Shown here: piece after piece, positions 5,827 through 8,347 of the stretch | Numbering within the stretch: position 1 is the stretch's first letter | Layout of the letters: each line of letters opens with the position of its first letter | NCBI GenBank assembly: GCA_903907185.1 | Contig: CAIVND010000189.1 | Span: forward strand, 1-8,347 | DNA: 8,347 nucleotides | From: an uncultured Acidimicrobiaceae bacterium | GTDB taxonomy: Bacteria > Actinomycetota > Acidimicrobiia > Acidimicrobiales > Bog-793 | Reading direction: 5' to 3' | Position numbers and translations under genes: made by a program | Notes under the pieces: generated by a model | Told to the model about the DNA's origin: nothing | Databases searched by the model: none | What the model saw: the letters and a program-made list of their open reading frames with translations, nothing else

Positions 5827-6888
5827 ATGCGGTCCCTGACGCGCGCGGATCGCGTGCTGATTGGTTTTTCGATCCTGGCGCTCGCCGCTGCAGCGGGATG
5901 TGAGTATGGCCACGTTGGGACGATTGGTCTCTTTGCAACAAGTGCATTTGCTATTGCTGTGCTTGCCGCTCTCGTTGGACGAAGTGTCGATCGTCTCGGA
6001 GACCGGATTGGATCGGGGGCAACTGGATTCCTTCAGAGCGCGCTTGGAAACCTTCCCGAACTTTTCATTGGCATCTTTGCACTGCGCGCCGGGCTCGTTG
6101 GTGTCCTTCAATTTGCACTGATTGGCTCGATCCTCGCCAACGTCCTGCTCGTGTTGGGAATATCGTTCTTGGCGGGAGGAATCAAGAACGGTCCCCAGAA
6201 ATTCTCGACCGACGCACCGCGGCTCACCCTGATGCTTTTGGTGCTGGCGGTCGCAATCATCATGATTCCCACGCTCTCGTTTCATATTGGAGTAGCGAGT
6301 TCGCACCACGAGGTTGCAATGTCAAACATCGCTGCCCTCGTGCTCCTACTCATCTTTGTGCTCTCAATACCTTCGACACTGAAGCCCTCGAGCGAAAAGG
6401 TTCCAGAGCTCCTTGAGGGGCCGCTCTGGCCAATCGGTCTTGTTATTGTCGTTCTTGGTTTCGCAGGTGTTGGAGCGCTCTTTGCCTCAGATTGGTTCAT
6501 TGAGGCGCTAACACCGGCGATGAACTCGCTCCACATCTCCCAGACCTTTGCTGGACTGGTAATCATTGCGATCGTAGGAAGTGCCGTCGAGAACTTCATT
6601 GGGATCAAGCTCGCGGTAAGGAATCGACCGGACTATTCGCTTGCGGTGATCTTGCAGAGTCCCGTACAGATCGCCCTCGGTCTCATTCCCGCGCTTGTAC
6701 TCGTCTCAAATTTCGTCGGCCCTCATCCGTTGACCCTGGTTCTGCCAACGATGCTCTTCGCGGTGCTTGCGCTTGGGACCATCGTTGCCATTGTCATCGT
6801 CTTTGACGGTGAGTCAACCTGGCTTGAGGGGGCGGCGCTCATCGGTCTGTACTTCATGGTGTCTGCCGCATTTTGGTGGGGGCAGTAG
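5827..6888 (+). CDS. CAX-type calcium/cation:proton antiporter
   Basis: A 353-residue integral membrane protein with about 11 hydrophobic helices (roughly 8-26, 30-52, 68-90, 94-118, 133-151, 163-183, 201-222, 240-262, 270-295, 303-326 and 332-351). The first alpha-repeat carries the family signature GNLPELFIGIFALRAG (74-89, acidic E78). The second carries GSAVENFIGIKLAVRNRPD (251-269, E255), followed by ILQSPVQIALGL. These pseudo-symmetric GNxxE motifs define Ca2+/cation antiporters of the CAX/ChaA group, which expel Ca2+ or Na+/K+ in exchange for protons across the inner membrane. In the second motif the usual Asn is Ser252, though the acidic residue remains. The loop of about residues 184-200 separates the two halves. 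The start lies one base after the reductase stop, so it is probably translationally coupled and co-transcribed with the catabolic genes. The transported ion is not known. Confidence 0.88.
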   Translation: MRSLTRADRVLIGFSILALAAAAGCEYGHVGTIGLFATSAFAIAVLAALVGRSVDRLGDRIGSGATGFLQSALGNLPELFIGIFALRAGLVGVLQFALIGSILANVLLVLGISFLAGGIKNGPQKFSTDAPRLTLMLLVLAVAIIMIPTLSFHIGVASSHHEVAMSNIAALVLLLIFVLSIPSTLKPSSEKVPELLEGPLWPIGLVIVVLGFAGVGALFASDWFIEALTPAMNSLHISQTFAGLVIIAIVGSAVENFIGIKLAVRNRPDYSLAVILQSPVQIALGLIPALVLVSNFVGPHPLTLVLPTMLFAVLALGTIVAIVIVFDGESTWLEGAALIGLYFMVSAAFWWGQ

Positions 6889-6920
6889 CGAACGAAAAAC
6901 GCGTTAATCGAGCGCTACGG

Positions 6921-6954
6921 CAATCGCGATTGATGGCCTCTCGTGAGGCGCCTC
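6921..6954. terminator. Palindrome-rich convergent gap, possible bidirectional terminator
   Basis: Between two converging genes lie a perfect 12-base palindrome, CAATCGCGATTG (6921-6932), a hairpin GCCTC-TCGT-GAGGC (6936-6949) and the overlapping palindrome GAGGCGCCTC (6945-6954). Position and symmetry suggest a terminator for both units, but there is no proper T-run, so an intrinsic mechanism is uncertain. Confidence 0.35.
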
Positions 6955-6957
6955 GAT

Positions 6958-8232
6958 CTACCAGACAGTTTCGAGGATCTCCTTGGTTGCATCTCGCCAT
7001 GGGACGCCCTTTGGAATGACGATCTCGCCGGGTCGCACGTGCGCATACTTGGTGGGATCGGTTCCCTTCGGTGCTCGGCCAGCCTCGACATCAGCGGTCG
7101 CCTCTAGCAACATCTCGCGGGCAGCCTGGATCGCACGATCGGTGGAACCGAGCGCCTCGAGGTCTCGCCGCACGATCGAACCCATGCCCTCTTGTAGGGC
7201 AAAGTCCTGCGTGTTGAGACCGGAGATACCGGTAAAGGTCTTGGTTCGCTGAACCTCACGGTCGATCAGGTAGTCGTTTCCCGGGTGTTGACGGAGCCAA
7301 TAGGTTCCCGGGATCATGTCCTCAGGAGCACGACCGGTGAAGTGCTCGAAGTCGTGCCAGTCCTCGTCGGAGATCTCGTGTGTGTCATCGGCGGTGTACT
7401 TCCAGTTGTACACGTAACAGTTCTCATCATCGATCGGTACCCAGATATGACCGTCGAGCGAGGGAAGCTTGTTCTTCTCGCCGTTCCAGTTCAAGAGGAA
7501 CGCCCGAGCCTGCTGACTTGGCATATAGAACTGGTAGACGCGAACAAAGCTCTGGTCATCGGAGATGTTTCGGATCGATCCGTAAGTAAACCCATAGTCG
7601 GTCAGATCTACTTCGAGTGTTGGATGGGTATCAAGGCTCCGCAGCATGTTCTTGTTGCTGAGGTCGTTGTTGTGTGCGAACGAGGAGTGCGCCGTGTCGA
7701 TGCCGCCCTCGAGTCCCTGCAGCCAGTTACAGTGCTCGCCGGTCTTTGACGCGCGTTGGTGTGCCGCTGGCGCACGCAGCCACTCATAGTTTGGTGGGGG
7801 TGGCATCTCTGCTGTTGGCCCCATATAGGTCCAGATCATTCCACCAGCCTCATAGGTTGGGTAGGACTTGATAGCAACCCGGAGTCGGAACTTTGAGTAC
7901 GGCGGTTCGGAGGGCATGTCGACACAGTTGCCCTGCGTGTCGAATTTCCAACCGTGATAGACGCAGCGCAGTCCACACTCTTCGTTACGACCGAAGAACA
8001 GCGGTGCCCGACGGTGCGCGCAGTAGGCCTCAACGAGTCCAACCTCGCCAGCCGAATCACGAAAGGCAACGAGGTCTTCAGAGAGCATGCGAACGCGAAC
8101 GGGCGCGCCGTCTGGCTCTGCAACCTCTTCACTGAGGAGCGCTGGCATCCAGTAGCGACGGAATACCTCGCCCATCGGGGTGCCAGGACCGGTCTGAGTA
8201 AGGCGTTCGTTGAGTTCTTGGGTGATGTGCAT
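6958..8232 (-). CDS. Rieske non-heme iron oxygenase, oxygenase component (phthalate dioxygenase-like)
   Basis: A 424-residue terminal oxygenase that would hydroxylate, dihydroxylate or O/N-demethylate an aromatic or similar substrate. The N-terminal Rieske domain (about residues 25-115) shows the [2Fe-2S] ligands C71-x-H73, then 16 residues, then C90-x2-H93 in CVYHGWKFD. The C-terminal domain has the mononuclear iron site LEGGIDTAHSSFAH (174-187): bridging D179, with H182 and H187. The third ligand is probably D343 in NTQDFALQEGMG (340-351). The overall form, without a beta subunit gene nearby, fits the single-subunit phthalate 4,5-dioxygenase/dicamba demethylase group, which forms alpha-3 trimers. 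A strong AGGAGG four bases before ATG 8232 fixes the start. No reductase or ferredoxin partner lies in the window, so electrons must come from a gene elsewhere. The protein is complete and no ligand is missing. Confidence 0.93.
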   Translation of the reverse strand: MHITQELNERLTQTGPGTPMGEVFRRYWMPALLSEEVAEPDGAPVRVRMLSEDLVAFRDSAGEVGLVEAYCAHRRAPLFFGRNEECGLRCVYHGWKFDTQGNCVDMPSEPPYSKFRLRVAIKSYPTYEAGGMIWTYMGPTAEMPPPPNYEWLRAPAAHQRASKTGEHCNWLQGLEGGIDTAHSSFAHNNDLSNKNMLRSLDTHPTLEVDLTDYGFTYGSIRNISDDQSFVRVYQFYMPSQQARAFLLNWNGEKNKLPSLDGHIWVPIDDENCYVYNWKYTADDTHEISDEDWHDFEHFTGRAPEDMIPGTYWLRQHPGNDYLIDREVQRTKTFTGISGLNTQDFALQEGMGSIVRRDLEALGSTDRAIQAAREMLLEATADVEAGRAPKGTDPTKYAHVRPGEIVIPKGVPWRDATKEILETVW

Positions 8233-8236
8233 GACC

Positions 8237-8242
8237 CCTCCT
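8237..8242 (-). promoter_or_regulatory. Ribosome binding site of the Rieske oxygenase
   Basis: Read on the minus strand this is AGGAGG, within GAGGAGGGG (8235-8243), four bases before the ATG at 8230-8232. It is the strongest Shine-Dalgarno match near any start in the window and suggests efficient translation. Confidence 0.7.
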
Positions 8243-8244
8243 CT

Positions 8245-8347
8245 ATCGTTCGGTGCAGATGACCAACGTTAGGTACTTCGCATTGCTAATGATATCGCGT
8301 TTTGCTCCGGTGCACTAACGCGCTGATAACCAACAATCTATGCATGA
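8245..8347 (-). promoter_or_regulatory. Upstream region of the Rieske oxygenase gene with a repeated motif
   Basis: On the minus strand the pair GTTGGTTATC ... TGCACCG (8334 down to 8308) is repeated as GTTGGTCATC-TGCACCG (8267 down to 8251). In the upstream copy ten extra bases separate the halves. TATCAT, near 8295-8290 on the minus strand, could be a -10 element, but the -35 match is poor. The repeats may be regulator sites. The region reaches the window edge and could be incomplete. Confidence 0.35.

Noticed and set aside
5761..6309. 182-codon minus-strand frame across the reductase/antiporter junction
   Set aside because: It is antisense to two well-supported genes, and its composition is charged and low in complexity, unlike a real protein.
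7285..7749. 154-codon open frame opposite the Rieske gene
   Set aside because: It lies wholly antisense to a gene with clear catalytic motifs, has no family resemblance, and reflects the codon composition of the other strand.

Overview
The window looks like a piece of a bacterial chromosome with moderately high GC (mid-50s percent by eye, not computed). It carries a compact set of catabolic genes. The protein families and codon choice fit an actinobacterium-like organism, possibly a moderate-GC member of the Acidimicrobiia. That placement is an inference from general resemblance, not from a marker gene. No rRNA, tRNA, CRISPR array, insertion sequence or phage gene was seen.

Layout, left to right. 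(1) Positions 1-355 are non-coding as far as I can tell. They contain a striking cluster of CTAG-containing inverted and tandem repeats (about 208-280) just upstream of a two-domain cupin gene (356-1543, +). (2) A crotonase/enoyl-CoA hydratase-family gene (1612-2364, -) runs towards the cupin gene. (3) A 232-base divergent control region (2365-2596) separates it from a tight rightward operon: amidohydrolase (2597-3709), zinc-type MDR alcohol dehydrogenase (3725-4831), aldo/keto reductase (4860-5825) and a CAX-type cation/proton antiporter (5827-6888). Gaps within the operon are 15, 28 and 1 bases. (4) A short palindrome-rich gap holds the convergent end with a Rieske non-heme iron oxygenase (6958-8232, -). 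Its upstream region (8233-8347) runs to the window edge.

The enzyme set suggests one degradative pathway, probably for an aromatic or other cyclic carboxylated compound. The Rieske oxygenase would hydroxylate or demethylate the substrate. The bicupin resembles gentisate/salicylate-type ring-cleavage dioxygenases. The COG2159 amidohydrolase would act as a decarboxylase or hydrolase on an intermediate. The two oxidoreductases would convert alcohol, aldehyde or keto groups, and the crotonase would act on a CoA thioester. The order of steps and the substrate cannot be read from the sequence. No reductase or ferredoxin for the Rieske enzyme, no CoA ligase, no uptake transporter for an organic acid and no regulator lies in the window. 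The antiporter is the odd member of the operon.

The most unusual signals are the CTAG-rich repeat cluster before the bicupin, the antiporter placed almost end to end with a reductase gene, the crotonase that has lost one of the two classical catalytic glutamates, and dyad symmetries in all three main upstream regions.
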